Notes: generated by a model from the sequence alone, not told the origin. Counted from the first letter of the stretch, positions 1 to 11,399 are shown. The stretch: 64,000 nucleotides of DNA from Acanthosepion pharaonis (GCA_903632075.3 CAHIKZ030005641.1:1002501-1066500); one strand, 5' to 3'. Numbers and translations are program-made.

Positions 1-185
1 GGGTCGTTTGGGGACCCTGTGACACGTAGTGCACCAGGTCCCTGTATTCGGCCCTTCAAAAAGTAAGGCTGGTCCTACACAAAACCTTCACCACTATAAT
101 CAAATCTCATGTGCTGTTGTCGGGCTGGGCTTCCTAGGAATTGATCTGCTTGACCCTCATACGTCGAATTGGACGGTAGAGTCGA
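1..185 (+). repeat. Dispersed repeat fragment (copy 1)
   Basis: The first bases, including GCACCAGGTCCCTGTATTCG followed by GCCCTTC, recur as a diverged inverted copy at 16895-17090, and both copies continue into ACTATAATCAAATC. A short piece near 40510-40545 resembles the far end of the 16.9-kb copy. The family is not recognised; it is cut by the window edge on the left and by (TA)n on the right. Confidence 0.6.

Positions 186-186
<1 letters not shown>

Positions 187-217
<31 letters not shown>
187..217. repeat. (TA)n microsatellite
   Basis: Pure TA array ending the repeat fragment at 1-185. Confidence 0.95.
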
Positions 218-219
<2 letters not shown>

Positions 220-690
220 ACATGCATGTACAAATCCTTATGTTATTAATATTACTGTTTACGTACTATTATAGTTTTATTTTTTCCTAAAACAAGTACA
301 TTTTTGCTATAGGTTTTTGAGTGAGCGCAAGGGAAATTTCTAGAGTTACCCTAAAATGACTGTCATCCATCCCAGTGTAAAAAATAGTTTTGTCCAATCG
401 CTGTAATGGAATTGATTTTGCAATATGTCAACCCTTATTTATATTATTTACCTGCTGTATATTGGCCTTATCTTTATTGTTGTTATCACAATATTTTCAG
501 TAGTTGTGACCTCCGACCTTCCTCGGGAGTATGTCAAGCCTGTTAACCTACAGGGAATATCGAACTGAACGTTTTATTTAATAAACAGGGTCTAGAATAT
601 TCCCATTCCAATCTCAAGCCATGGGCAGAGTAACGGGTAATGTCTATTCCTTTCCGGACATGTCACATTTTAGTATATATTTTTTCTTCG
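218..690. other. Unassigned AT-rich stretch
   Basis: No coding signal, repeat copy or RNA gene seen. Confidence 0.5.
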
Positions 691-697
691 ATACCTT

Positions 698-770
698 GGC
701 CCGTTGGTCCAGTGGTATGACGTTTTTGCTGTATCGTAATGACGCGGGTTCGATTCTCCTCAGTTTTGAG
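698..770 (+). repeat. tRNA-Pro-like SINE head or tRNA pseudogene
   Basis: GGCCCGTTGGTCCAGTGGTA resembles the 5' half of eukaryotic tRNA-Pro including its A box, and GGGTTCGATTC fits a B box about 45 bases on. The anticodon arm does not fold well, and a CTCCTC/GAGGAG hairpin follows at 757-775. This is more likely a tRNA-derived SINE start than a functional tRNA. Confidence 0.6.
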
Positions 771-775
771 GAGTC

Positions 776-1384
776 TCAAATAGTACGAAACGACCGTCCA
801 GTGCTTTCTGCATTCTGTTGAGGATTCTTCTCGACTCGATTAATTACTATGAAGGATTATTCAAATCCCTCAAAAAATGCTATCATATACAGACAAAGCT
901 CTCGTGGACGGACTAATTGTGGGGACTGGTAGTCCTTTAAAGCCAATTGTCTGTAGATGGGAAGGAATTATTTTTGAGTTATAAAACCACTATAGTAACT
1001 GCCAGTAGTTATGATCAAAATGTAAATACTATAAACATGTATATATGGCATAAATAAATATATACTTAATATAGATCTATAAATCAAAATAAAAATAATA
1101 GATTTCTCAGAGCTACTTTCTCAGGCACGCGCTAATGTATCGTACTTTATATACTGTACACCCGTCTTTGTCTACAATTGAAAAGGATGCCACTACCGCC
1201 AAGCGGTCACTTTGAGAACTAATACGTTTCGTTCCGCTAAGCTCGCAAATTTTGAAATACATCGCTGACGATTTCGAAGTTTTTTTCATGCATATTTTTT
1301 TTCCATTTTCCATGCAGATTTTGTTCGTTGCATCCAAAGTCCGTTGATGGGGTTCCGTAAAAAATATAATATAAAATAAAATAT
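776..1384. other. Unassigned AT-rich stretch
   Basis: Only weak minus-strand open frames. Nothing recognisable. Confidence 0.4.
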
Positions 1385-3064
1385 AAGTGTAATGTATGCT
1401 ATATTTATGGGTTAAAGTGCTCAATATCAGGAATAGAGCGTATGTAAATATAAAAGTGGACATTGAAATCAACAGTCAGAGTTCCGCTTCATGCTAAACA
1501 AAAATCGTCAGGCCATGTAGTTGTGTTTTTGCTCGACGTTTTCTGGATACAGATCAGTAATGCTTTGTGGGTAGTCTATTACATTGTGGGTAGTGTATTA
1601 TTCTAACGGTTATTTTGGTGGGCGTTAACAGTTTGAATTATTCTAGGGGTTATTGAGTGGAAAAAATACTGGATTCAAATGAAGATATTTGCCTATTTAT
1701 AATAGTCTGGTTAACTTTTTAATTATTATTTAATTGTTTATTATTACTGCGTTTTTTGCGTTTATCTATGCGTACGCGGTTTGTTTGTTTTTTTTTTTTT
1801 TTGTTTATTATTTACTTATTTATTATGTACCTATTTATTTGTTTGGCTTAATTTATTTTATGTTTATTTATTTTTGTTTATTCTTGTTCTTTTTCAGTTT
1901 TCCATTTTTAAGTAACGTAGTAAAAAATTATTTTCGTGTCTACATTTTGAGATGACTTCTGATCGTTTTTTAGTAGTTTGTTTTGGTGTGGGAAGGTAAT
2001 TATACCGACTTTTTCCTCCAGGCTGAGTTCACAGCTTTTGGATTAATTGTTGTAGGCTGATGTTCTTTATTATCCACGATATTTTTGGTGGGAATTATAT
2101 ATATATTTTTTTAATTTATTATATCCCAGGTATATTTAGAAAGCATTGTGCTGCTCGCGTATTTCCTATTTGTAAAGGATGTTTTGTGTGAGTAATTTTT
2201 TTTTTTTTGTTTCCAGTGTCCTTCAGTTATTCCTATGTATATTTTTCATTGTTATCTACTGATTTTACAGTGCTTTGGTATATTACTTTGTTCTGAAAGC
2301 AATTGCCGTTTAAGGAACATTCGTTTTTTTTCTGAAGTTACACATGGGTTTAATTTGTTCAGGTCGTTTGATGTTTGTTTTCCTGTTGGGCTTTTTTATT
2401 TGTGTCACGTTCTCAGTGAAACTGTAGTTGATTTTTACTTTTTTGTTGAATATCTTTTGGAGAGTGCTTCATGTAAAGAAGTGTTTGTGAATTAGTTTAA
2501 TGAATATTTTTCCTACGTTTTTTTACGTATTTGTTGTAGTTTGGGTTAAATGATAGGATATTTCCCTACCTGATGGCTTTTTAGTGATATGTGTTGTGTA
2601 TGTGAGTGTTGCCGGGAATGCACAATCTTTTATAACTGTTTCATAGTCTTTCTTAGCTACGTCGAAGATGGTTTCACTGGAAAAAATGCTGATCGATTGT
2701 GGTATATGTTTGATTATTGATAACAGGTGATTGGAAGATGTGTGTATATACAGTGGTTTTCATTGGGTTTTCTGTATGGTTTATGTCATGCTTTCTTAGT
2801 TTGTAGACATCTACTTCGTTTAGGTTAGTTTTTATGTCTATGCCAAATCCTAAATTTTTAGAAAGTTTTTATAATTGTTTTCCTAGTTTTTTCTATGTTT
2901 ACTTAGATTTTTTAAGATTATGAGGCCGTCGTCCCTGTAAAGTCCTGTATCATTTCTATCGGTTATTTTGCTTAGTTCGTATTTAGCAGATATATACCTA
3001 TGAGTTTGCAGGTGAATACGCTGTCGAATACGCTGTCGCTTCTGGGTGCTGACTTCGTTGTACA

Positions 3065-3065
<1 letters not shown>
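1385..3065 (-). mobile_element. Penelope-like retroelement, 3' half
   Basis: On the minus strand the order is the C-terminal reverse transcriptase, a linker, a GIY-YIG endonuclease and a terminal segment. The terminal segment at 1385-1480 recurs at 59360-59460 (shared ATATAAAA.TGGACA.TGAA). The 5' part is cut at 3067 by (TA)n. RT followed by GIY-YIG is the defining layout of Penelope-like elements. Elements of this class prime at an exposed chromosomal 3' end. Confidence 0.85.
1905..3065 (-). pseudogene. Penelope-like RT/GIY-YIG endonuclease, broken frame
   Basis: The minus strand encodes GLYRDDGL at 2916-2942, holding the YxDD catalytic box of Penelope reverse transcriptases (bases 2922-2939). 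It is followed by KNLGFGIDIKTNLNEVD, SSNHLLSIIK, PQSIS and VGKIFIKLIHKHF, which read like the RT thumb and linker of this class. Next come a CPLNGNCF-type Cys motif, YIGITEGHWK at about 2210-2239 (the YIG half of GIY-YIG), YASSTMLSKYTWD, and a C-terminal CELSLEEKVGIITFP. At least four frame changes and several stops separate these blocks, so the copy is dead although the RT catalytic box survives. The N-terminal RT region is missing. Confidence 0.85.

Positions 3066-3066
<1 letters not shown>

Positions 3067-3109
<43 letters not shown>
3067..3109. repeat. (TA)n microsatellite
   Basis: Pure TA array truncating the Penelope-like element on its 5' side. Confidence 0.95.
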
Positions 3110-3112
<3 letters not shown>

Positions 3113-3283
3113 AAGGATTTTTCTTATTTTATATATATTGCTCGGGTACGGAACTGAAGTTAGCAGATGAAGTCTCGACGAGAAAAATCTGTCTTTTTAA
3201 CAGGTTATTCTAACTTTGTCATGTCATTCGGACCCCCGAAGAAGCACACTTCGGCTTAAGTAGTTTCCCCAAAGTAAAAGAAA

Positions 3284-3335
3284 AAGGATGCAGGTTCGAT
3301 TTCTGTCGGAGACTGAATTTTTCTTTAGTAGGACT
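3284..3335 (+). repeat. tRNA-like SINE fragment (B-box part)
   Basis: GGATGCAGGTTCGATTTCTG followed by GACTGAATTTTTCT matches the T-arm and downstream part of the tRNA-like element at 18275-18356 (minus). Only this part is present. Confidence 0.5.
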
Positions 3336-3399
3336 TTTCAATTTAGGCTGGTTGTTATTTCACTGTTTTATAAAATAAAAAAAATCTGCGTTTATAGTA

Positions 3400-3416
3400 A
3401 TAATAATAATAATAAT

Positions 3417-3454
<38 letters not shown>
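3400..3454. repeat. (AAT)n-(TA)n compound microsatellite
   Basis: Short ATA/AAT run changing into a TA array that abuts the inverted-repeat element at 3453. Confidence 0.9.
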
Positions 3455-3458
<4 letters not shown>

Positions 3459-3674
3459 TGATTTAAAAATTTTTTCGCTACACAGTTCTAACCATGTTTC
3501 AAAAATGGAAGCTAAAAGCCCCGAATTTAATTTTGTAATTAAATTAAAGACATTAGTTCCATTTCATCCTCAAGCGAATTTTGGAGTAACTTTTAAAATT
3601 ACTAGGTTTTAAAAATTTTTGAAACATGGTTAGAACTGTGTAGCGAAAAAACCATATTTTAAATCAATTAATTT
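3453..3674. mobile_element. Inverted-repeat (MITE-like) element
   Basis: The left arm, containing TTCGCTACACAGTTCTAACC with ATGTTTCAAAAA, is the reverse complement of the right arm at 3613-3674, with arms of about 55 bp around a loop of about 100 bp. The right arm plus the following TTGAGCACTATTTT (to about 3720) recurs in opposite orientation at 48610-48810, so this is a family. No coding capacity. Confidence 0.75.
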
Positions 3675-3785
3675 ATAATATTAATGCTCTGTACATTTAC
3701 ATTGAGCACTATTTTGTAAAAATAAAAATATCTATAAGAACACCGGATTATATATCTTACTGTTCTTTCTTTTTATTTATATAAA

Positions 3786-3791
<6 letters not shown>

Positions 3792-3833
<42 letters not shown>
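3792..3833. repeat. (TA)n microsatellite
   Basis: TA array 60 bases past the element at 3453-3720. Confidence 0.95.
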
Positions 3834-3837
<4 letters not shown>

Positions 3838-3984
3838 ATAAATTTCAGTCATGTAAGAAACGAAATCACCTGCTCAGTCGACATTTTTATAAAACGTTAC
3901 AAATATTTGTTCTAAATCAATAATATTGAAAATACTTTATCTAAAAATCTTCAAATAACTTCCATCGAAATAGGAAAAAAATGT

Positions 3985-4150
3985 CTTCTTTCATATATTA
4001 AACGTGTTTTGGTGGGGCCCAAGGTGAAAGAGGTTAAGATTATAGTATTCTTATTAATAGAAGTAATAAGTCTGTCTTGCACCCGTCTCCCAAGTGTATA
4101 CCAGTCTACTTTCCTAGAAGCCATTACTTGAAACAATGGCTGATACACGA
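3985..4150 (-). mobile_element. LINE-B 3' coding end, decayed
   Basis: GAGGTTAAGATTATAGTATTC is shared with 8390-8411 and resembles other LINE-B ends; on the minus strand such ends read like YNLNLFKS. The upstream frame is poorly conserved. Confidence 0.45.
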
Positions 4151-5375
4151 GCCCAATAATCGATGATTAATAAATATGATTTTTACTTGATCTCTTATTA
4201 AGAAACCTAGGCTTTTAAGTCACTTTCACAACTGAAGTAGTTTTTATAATTCTTTCTACTCAATGATCTCATTTGAAAACGCATAGAAAAAGATTTGTAA
4301 GTCTGCTAATCAATTGATTTTCAATAAAAGATGTTATTTCTTCTCTTTCTGTAGGAAGGACCTTTTTATGAGGCGGCAAATCTGTTGTATTTGATAACTA
4401 AATTCACTTTTACATTGAGAACTATACGATTGCTGAACTTTCAAGTTAAGAACAATGTTGGAGCAGTTGAATCAAAATCAAAAAGTTTGATAATCTGCAA
4501 AAGGAATTGATTTAAGCTATCTATACATTTGTATGTTAATTAAATTAAACCAAAAACAAACAAAAAATCTCATGTATTACTTCAACGATCCCGGATTCTC
4601 TTTAAATGGAAGTGATTACTTAAAAGTTTACTGTGGTCATTTAATTGATGTCCAGCTAACGCTGTATTTGCAGATGTGTGAGAATGATTCCCTAGATGCT
4701 GGGCTCAAAAGAAAACAGCTGTTCACAATACTCGGAAAATTTTGATACACACCGACAAACATTTTTCTGATCTTTGCAATTGAAGCATATAGATTTTATT
4801 TATTTTCCGTTTTAATTCTTCTGTCTTGTTGTTACAATGAGGAGAAGGGTTAAGTTATGCTTTGCGATGTTATTTGTAAATTTTTAACGAAGCAATTAAA
4901 TTATTATTATTTTATTACTTGATTATTACGAGTATTGATTGTTGCCTTATCACCATTGTTATTTCATTACTCGCTTTGTCCCCTTATTATGATGTTTTTA
5001 GGTGAAGAATTTCCGCTGTTATTATTTTTACTCGTTTTATCTAACCTTATTTATTACTATTTTTCGTTCATCTTAGCGTTGTTGGTGTTTTAGTTGAAAC
5101 ATTTTTACTATTATTATTTTTACTAGCTTTAATCAAATCTTGTTAATCTCGCTGAAGCTTGTTTTAATAATTTATTTTATTACTGTGCTTACTCCATGTT
5201 TTTATTGTTGTATCTTGATACGATAGCATGAGGCATGTTCATTTATTGATGTTTTTTATGACAAGAGAATGTCACATTATTAAAAGGCCGCCTGACCGAT
5301 AAATTATTAAATATTTAATATTAATTAATTCATATTGTCTTTGTGTCATTTTAGAATAGATTACTAATTTCCCTC
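4151..5375. other. Unassigned AT-rich stretch
   Basis: Contains imperfect, interrupted TTATTATT-rich blocks around 4890-5180 but no recognisable gene or repeat copy. A 70-codon open frame at 4533-4745 has no supporting features. Confidence 0.45.
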
Positions 5376-5379
5376 AATG

Positions 5380-6122
5380 CTATTATTGTTGATTTTTTAT
5401 AAGGAGCTTTGTCGTCTTCTTACCCATGGCTCTCCACAACTTCCTATCAGTCGTCAACCTCTAAATGATGCTTGTCGCATTACTATCCCATTCATTCATT
5501 TTTACATGTTGTTTCCCTGGGCTCCTTTTGACTTTAAGAGATCCCGAGGGGTAAAATTTTTCCAAACCATCTTTTCTCATTATGCGTCCCAGATATTCTA
5601 ATTGTCTCTGTCTGATTCTAAGTGTGTGCTGCTTTTGTTTCCATTTTCCTTAATACTTCCTCGCTTTTTTACATCTGTTTTGTCCATTGTGTTCTGATCA
5701 TCTCCCTGTAGAACCATATCTCTGTTGCCTCCAGTCATCTGTTCCACTGTAAGAAAAATATTGAGTATTCAATGTCATATTGGAGGATTGCTATTACATA
5801 GCAGTTCTGAACGCAACTTCTTTTTCCTATTGAAATGTTTTCTGTTTTTAATACTTTGCTTAGGTTTTGGAAGGCATATTTCATTATTCCAATGCGTCTT
5901 CCTGATTCTGGGTCACATTTTCTGTTGTTAAATTTCTGCACTTGCTCGATTCTGTTCTCTCCATCTTGTAGCTCTCACATTTAGGTGGTCCCTGTTCAAA
6001 ACGAACATACATTCTGCTCGCGTTTTACTAATACGCGTTTTATCCCAACACTCAGAGCCGAGGCAGTCTCTGACATCGAAGAGCAAACCATCTGGAATCG
6101 AAAGATAGATTCTTGAACTCAA
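5380..6122 (-). mobile_element. LINE-A reverse transcriptase C-terminus and 3' end
   Basis: Minus-strand pieces read IEQVQKFN, KCDPESGRRIGI, AFQNLSKVLKT and NCYVIAILQY. These match the post-catalytic region of a non-LTR retrotransposon and agree with the plus-strand LINE-A copies at 10.9 and 23.7 kb. The 3' part (5380-5700) is shared with 35740-36100 and 34085-34310. Frameshifts and stops throughout. Confidence 0.75.
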
Positions 6123-6289
6123 GATGTCGTTCGTATTGTTACAGTTATTTTCCTAATTCGTATCGTTTATTCCAACTTCATTTCTTCATGCAACAACAAT
6201 TGCTGAATGCTTTTTAAATTCCACTCATTATTGGAGACTGTAGATTTTTATCGTTACTCTTTGCGAACAGAATAAAAAACAAAAAGTGT

Positions 6290-6715
6290 ATTAAACTTTT
6301 CAGTCTTCCTATATGACAGTGGATGATAAACACTCTCCTCACAGATGAAGAGTAGACTAGAAGCAACAGAAATGTGGTTCTACAGAAGGATGCTGAGAAT
6401 AGCATGAAACGAACATGTGAGCAACTACGAATTTCTAGATACAAGGTGAAAAAAAGGACACATACTTCTGAAGATGCTGAGGATGGTGGTGATAACATAG
6501 AACTAACTTGAGAGTAACGACGAAGTTTTAAGAAAAATGGAAACAAAAACGAAAAATATACATTTTTATATTAGGAAGAGGCAGTTGAGATTTCGAGGGC
6601 GCAATTACAAAAGAGGACTTGGAAAATTTGATATTCTTAGGATAGATCGAACGTAAAAGTTACAGAGGAAAACAAAGCATAAAATACTTAATGATCTTGA
6701 GTAAATAAATGCCAA
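6290..6715 (+). mobile_element. LINE-A 3' coding fragment
   Basis: Reads RLEATEMWFYRRMLRIA then, after gaps, DLENLIFLG, in the order expected for the LINE-A C-terminus. It lies head to head with the minus-strand copy just upstream. Multiple frameshifts. Confidence 0.75.
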
Positions 6716-6789
6716 ACAGGAAATTGTGGAGATCCGTGATCGCCTACGCCCGAGAAGGCGGGGGCACAGTACATACAGAAGAATATACT

Positions 6790-7060
6790 TAACACTAGAA
6801 AGACACAGCTGAAGTTTCTAGGGCACATAACGAGGAAAGAGGGTTTGGGAAATTTGATACTCACAGGACAGATTGAAGGCAGGTGTTTAAGAGCAAAAAC
6901 GTATAACCTACCTGGAGAACCTGTGTGAATGAATGGCACAGCAGGGTTTAGAAGATAGAGCAAAAAGACAAAATATATTAAGAACGACAAAGAAACAGGA
7001 AGTTGTGGAGAGCCATGATTGCCGACGTCCTGGAGGGATGCTGTAGATCCTTGTGCGATC
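6790..7060 (+). mobile_element. LINE-A 3' end, second tandem copy
   Basis: Translation RKTQLKFLGHITRKEGLGN followed by LILTGQIEGR is the best preserved LINE-A tail in the window. It repeats the segment at 6565-6660, so two 3' ends lie in tandem, from separate insertions or a duplication. Confidence 0.8.
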
Positions 7061-7640
7061 GTTGGATATATCCCTTCGAAGTCAAATTCAAAGGAATCTA
7101 TAGATCATTGGGTGCAGGTTACGACGTTAAGTTTCATTCCCATTTCGCAAAGTTTTGAGCAGTGTCTCACATTGTAGTAAGTAAAATTGAGCGTAGCGAT
7201 AGAAAAACCACCCGGAGCTTTGTACATTCATTATTATTTATTACTTTCCCCTCGGAAAATATCCTTTTACTTATATATTTATTTCCCATCGTGAAGAAGC
7301 CTCAGGCACAGCTTTACAATCAAGAGGAAAATTATAAATATTTAATCACTGATTCCTCAAGAGCGAAACGACATATATTTTTGTCTAAAGCGACATTTGG
7401 ATTTGTGTTCTGCCTAATCATATCAGACGATAATATTGCAGGAATATATGACAAATATTTAAACTGGAAACTGCTACACGATTTCATGTTGAGGTGTTAA
7501 CAAAATTATCTTACTCCACGGCATTTTCTGCGAACATCAAGACATGCTTCTAATCTAATCTCGTTAGCGCACTAGAGAGGTTGTTTGTTTTTTGTTGTTG
7601 TTTTTTTTTTTTTTTGGCTTTTTATGCTATCTTTTATACT
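7061..7640. other. Unassigned stretch
   Basis: A 112-codon open frame at 7162-7500 (plus) has no recognisable motif. A T-run lies at 7599-7615. Confidence 0.4.
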
Positions 7641-7641
7641 A

Positions 7642-7795
7642 TGCCCCGAATGGGTGGTATGGTGTAATGTATAACGGACGACTCAGTTCGAATTCACTTG
7701 GGCTAGTTACAATAACTTGGGAAGGGCATGAATCGTTCACTCCTCCCTCCAGTTTTGGATTTTATAGAAGGACAAACTGGGCCTTATAAGCTTGG
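7642..7795 (+). mobile_element. Composite 5S-tRNA SINE, 5'-truncated
   Basis: GGTGGTATGGTGTAATGTAT, then AGTTCGAATTC (B-box like), then GGGAAGGGCATGAATC match the tRNA-like half and body of the SINEs at 38515 and 39335. The 5S half is absent. Confidence 0.7.
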
Positions 7796-7799
7796 TTGG

Positions 7800-8245
7800 C
7801 AACCGCAGAAGGTTCTTTTATTGTCCTCTCTCCTTCATAGTATTTTCTCATATTTTCTAACATTCAGTATTCTGTTGCCTCTTAGTAGATTTATTGTCTT
7901 GCTTAGGGTGACAGGATTAAATTTTTTAAAAAGTCACATATTATCTTTCACTTTTCCATTAAGTTATAATACAACGACTATTCCAGAAAGTCTCTCCACT
8001 TGAGTTCCTTTATTGAAAATGAAAGAAAAAGAAGACGGATATTGTAATAATTAAATAGGAAATAAGAAAAGACTGATTTAAAACTGGCAATTACTAGCAA
8101 TAATTTGGTCGTTTTCCTGTATTATAACATGGAAAAGTAGACAGAGATAGTGAAACTTTTACAAGAAAACGTCTAGTCTACGACAATTGCTACGATTAAG
8201 GCAACTTATTATTTTCCCTGTTATCTCTTTACATTTTTAAAAACT
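7800..8245. other. Unassigned AT-rich stretch
   Basis: No recognisable feature. Confidence 0.4.
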
Positions 8246-8249
8246 AAAG

Positions 8250-8460
8250 TTAAACCAATGCAAAACTCAAGAGCGACTGGCCGCATTGAATGGCTGAATA
8301 AGACGTTTGATATGAATTTAAGAGAAGGTAGAAAGAAGTTAATGAGTTATGAGTATAAACACGATAGGTTGTGATTAGCCCTTGATTTGAAGAGGTTAAG
8401 ATTATAGTATTCGAAAAGGTATAGGCGCGATTGTCTGCACCAAAAATTAACAAGTTTATT
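8250..8460 (-). mobile_element. LINE-B 3' coding end
   Basis: Minus-strand frame ends YNLNLFKSRANHNLSCLYS, the usual C-terminal tail of the LINE-B frame seen at 23.4, 46.2 and 12.8 kb. Only this tail is clear. Confidence 0.6.
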
Positions 8461-8734
8461 GATCTTTTTATTTGACCAGAAAAAGACGATTAAAAAAAAA
8501 AGGAAAGTAAGACAGCGATGGTGAAGATGTGTAATATTTACAAGACAAGAAGAAAAAGTAAATTTAATACTGAATATTCCTACTATTCTGCCCTTTGTTC
8601 TTTGTAAAATAAAAAGAGAAATTATGACAGAGATAGTGATGATGGGAAATATTTTAAAGAACAAAAGTAAGTTTACAACTGACAGTTACTACCACTACGA
8701 TAGTATATTCTCTACCCTATACTCTTCTTACTTT

Positions 8735-8955
8735 TCAGAAATATTTTCAGATTGTAAGAATTGGGGTGGGGGAGATACTAATGGTTTGGTGATACCAGTT
8801 TTACTAATTAAGCCATAGTTGGTGAGAGAAGAGGTCGATTCATATTTGCGCGTAAGTGATTATGACTAACTCAAAGAGAATTGAAACCCAGCTCTCCGAT
8901 TAACAATTGCGAGCCATTATCCATTACACTACATCCAATCTTACAGCACCTGGTC
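8735..8955 (-). mobile_element. Composite 5S-tRNA SINE, tRNA half and body
   Basis: Reverse complement of the SINE body. GCGAGCCATTATCCATTACA corresponds to the tRNA-like A-box side, and CTTACAGCACCTGGT is the end of the 5S part, which breaks off at about 8955. Confidence 0.75.
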
Positions 8956-9044
8956 TGTCCTAGGAATCACGACAGACTACATCCGGTAGCAAGGTCTTTG
9001 ATTATGTGGCTTTGAGGAGCGTAGCACCACCTCGTAATTGTTGC

Positions 9045-9345
9045 TGTTTCCAGGGCCACCGTCAGTCGCGATGGTAACACGTGTTACGTTCCCAGCTATG
9101 GGTAAAGAGCTAGCCCCCAAACTAGGGTCAAAACACTATGAAAGTATAAAAAATATATATATTAAAAATACCAGCAATACATTTATATAAGTAAAAAAGT
9201 TCCGAGCAAAAGGTTTTCGTAAAAAAATAAAATAAATAATTACCAGCAATACATTTCTGTAAAAGAGATTAATAATGCTCCCAAGAAAATAAATTTCGGT
9301 ATTAAATGACCCATAAGGAGTTGATATGCTAGTAAAGAAATAAAC
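9045..9345 (-). mobile_element. GCTGGTAAT-repeat element, inverted copy
   Basis: Contains CCCAGCTATGGG, GCCCCCAAACTAGGGTCAAA and at least two copies of ACCAGCAATACATTT. All are reverse complements of parts of the element at 31830-32110, in matching order. Defines a dispersed unit carrying internal short tandem repeats. Confidence 0.65.
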
Positions 9346-9347
9346 AA

Positions 9348-9455
9348 CACCTGGTATTACCAAGTTGTTACCCATCTAGGTGATGACCAGGTTTAATGTT
9401 GCTTAACTTCAGTGATCGTACAAGAACCGGTGTTTTCAACGTGATGTGGCCGTAA
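9348..9455 (-). mobile_element. 5S rRNA-derived SINE head
   Basis: The reverse complement covers the length of 5S rRNA. CACCTGGTATTACC, ACCCATCTAGG, TTGCTTAACTTCAGTGATCG and TCAACGTGATGTGGCCG align with the 3' to 5' order of animal 5S. It is abnormal in many positions and followed by no gene context, so it is a retroposed SINE head and not a 5S gene. Confidence 0.8.
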
Positions 9456-10170
9456 ACTTGCAAAGCAGAGAGAGATAGCGATGTATCGGAACACTAACAT
9501 TGGAAGTAACAAGAAAATACATGCCTCGGATAGCGAGAATTACTACCAATACAGCAGTAGATATTCTGCCCTTAAAAAAGAAAACAAACAGTAAAATAAG
9601 AAAAGTAGACAACAATCATTAGGAAGAAACGAAGAAGAAATAATTAAAGAAACAAGACCAGAAATGAGAAAATGAATGAACGGAAATGTAGAAGAATCAA
9701 CAAACTGAAAGGCATTTTGAGAAGGCGGTAACAGATGATGGCGCCATCATGAAAACTCGGAAGATACTTTTGCCCAAGGTGGAATACTGGATGTTGATGC
9801 ATTTATGCGTTTCGCTCACATCTCCAATGTGTTTCTAATTGCATTCGATGAGGAATGTTTGAATAGAGCGGAGGCGGGGGAGTAGGCCGTGCACTGATGA
9901 TGATGTCTTCCACGGAAGAAAAAAATCAGATAAGATAATGAACTCTACACTTATCCATCCACCAACACCTCCAGCAGAAACCAGCGGTTCAAGAAAGAAA
10001 TAGCGTAGATGTTTGTTTATGCGTGATTCCTGCCGAGAAAATGAATGGAATAATCACGCTATGTTTCTTTGACTAGCTCTCTTCAATTAACTGACTCGCA
10101 TTTTCGTTGGGATTTTCATTTGTTTCAACATAAATGATAAACTTTGTAAGAAACGTTGGAACTACTTTTT
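9456..10170. other. Unassigned stretch
   Basis: No recognised repeat copy or coding signal. Confidence 0.4.
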
Positions 10171-10174
10171 ATAC

Positions 10175-10245
10175 TTTCTTTTTTGTCATTTCGCCCCAAA
10201 CAAGGCAATAAAGCCATTAAAACGCAAAAGGTTACTGAGCAGGAA
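10175..10245 (-). mobile_element. LINE-B 3' untranslated end
   Basis: AAGGCAATAAAGCCATTAAA with ACGCAAAAGGTTACTG matches the terminal segments of LINE-B copies at 19.1, 22.25 and 63.16 kb. No coding part is attached. Confidence 0.55.
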
Positions 10246-10249
10246 AGAA

Positions 10250-10860
10250 TATGAAAAAAAGTAAATATTATTAAGAAGAAGGAGAATAAAAGACCAAGAA
10301 TTAAGAAAAAAATAGACTACCATAACATTTTAACCAATTTTAGTTTAAAAAAAGCAAAAAGCTAACACTGACATTAAAAAGAAACTTCAATAGCATAGTA
10401 GTATCAATTGATAGATTCGGATACTATCTGTCGCTGTTTACTTTTCTGTCTTTAAATACAAGAAAACGCTTTAGAAGAAAGTGTGAAAAAAGGATTACCC
10501 ATCAACTGCAAGAGGACAAAAAGTATGATCACCATCAAAAGAAAAATTTCTATAACACGAAGAACATGAATTGGATTTTCTAAAAAGAATTGGTCTCTTA
10601 TCAAAGATGTAGACTGATGTATAAACAACATATCCTACCTTTTACCATTTTGCAAATAAATTGTCCTTATCAAATGGAAATTCTTGACTTAAACAAAAAT
10701 ACCTAGGATTATTTTGCGGTGTTAGCTCTAGTTTGCTAAAAATGTTCCATACAAAATAGGCATTTAAAATTCATATATTTGGCATATATATATAAACTGG
10801 ATTTGGCATTAAATAACCTACATGCCATAAAAACCAACCAAACAAACAAACAATCAAAAG
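10250..10860. other. Unassigned AT-rich stretch
   Basis: A-rich on the plus strand. Nothing recognised. Confidence 0.4.
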
Positions 10861-10864
10861 AAAA

Positions 10865-11290
10865 AGCCTCAAAATGTGAGTTACAAATTGGAGATGTCAA
10901 CATCAAACAGGTGAAGAAGTTTAAATATCTGGGAAGTGTTTTAACGGAGGATGTAAAATGCGACCCGAGGACACACTGGACAAGCGAAAGAGAAATTTCA
11001 CAAGTTAAGCAAGGGGCTAAGAAACTGAAAATATTCGTTAGAAACAAAGAAGTGAGTGCTGGATTGCTATGCGATATCCATTCTCTTATATGACAGTCAA
11101 TGCTGAACAATATCATTAAGAATGAGAAGGAAACTAGAGGCAACAGAAATGCGGTTCTACAAAAGGATACTGAAAATTTTATGGGCGGATCGAGTAATCA
11201 ACAAGGAAGTCTTAAAGAAAATAGGAACAGAATCAGAACATGTATACTCAGAATCAGGAAAACACAGCCGGAATTCCTTGGACATATAAT
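10865..11290 (+). mobile_element. LINE-A reverse transcriptase C-terminal region
   Basis: Reads CELQIGDVNIKQVKKFKYLG then SVLTEDVKCDP, which is the FKYLGS block downstream of the catalytic domain. Later pieces follow the LINE-A order: ATEMRFYKRILKI-like, KENRNR and RIRKTQPEFLGHI. The frame between 10779 and 11093 is open; the rest needs frameshifts. Confidence 0.8.
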
Positions 11291-11399
11291 TATTTTAGTT
11301 AGTTGTTATATTTAGCGGCATATCAACATGTACCTGGCATCTCGGCTTTAGGCATTTTCTCCCCGCAGTAACGTAGCATCCCTGTGCATTTTGTATATC

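Noticed and set aside
698..770. Functional tRNA-Pro
   Set aside because: The anticodon stem does not pair and the acceptor ends do not match.
7162..7500. 112-codon open frame
   Set aside because: No recognisable domain and AT-rich codon content like the surrounding non-coding DNA.
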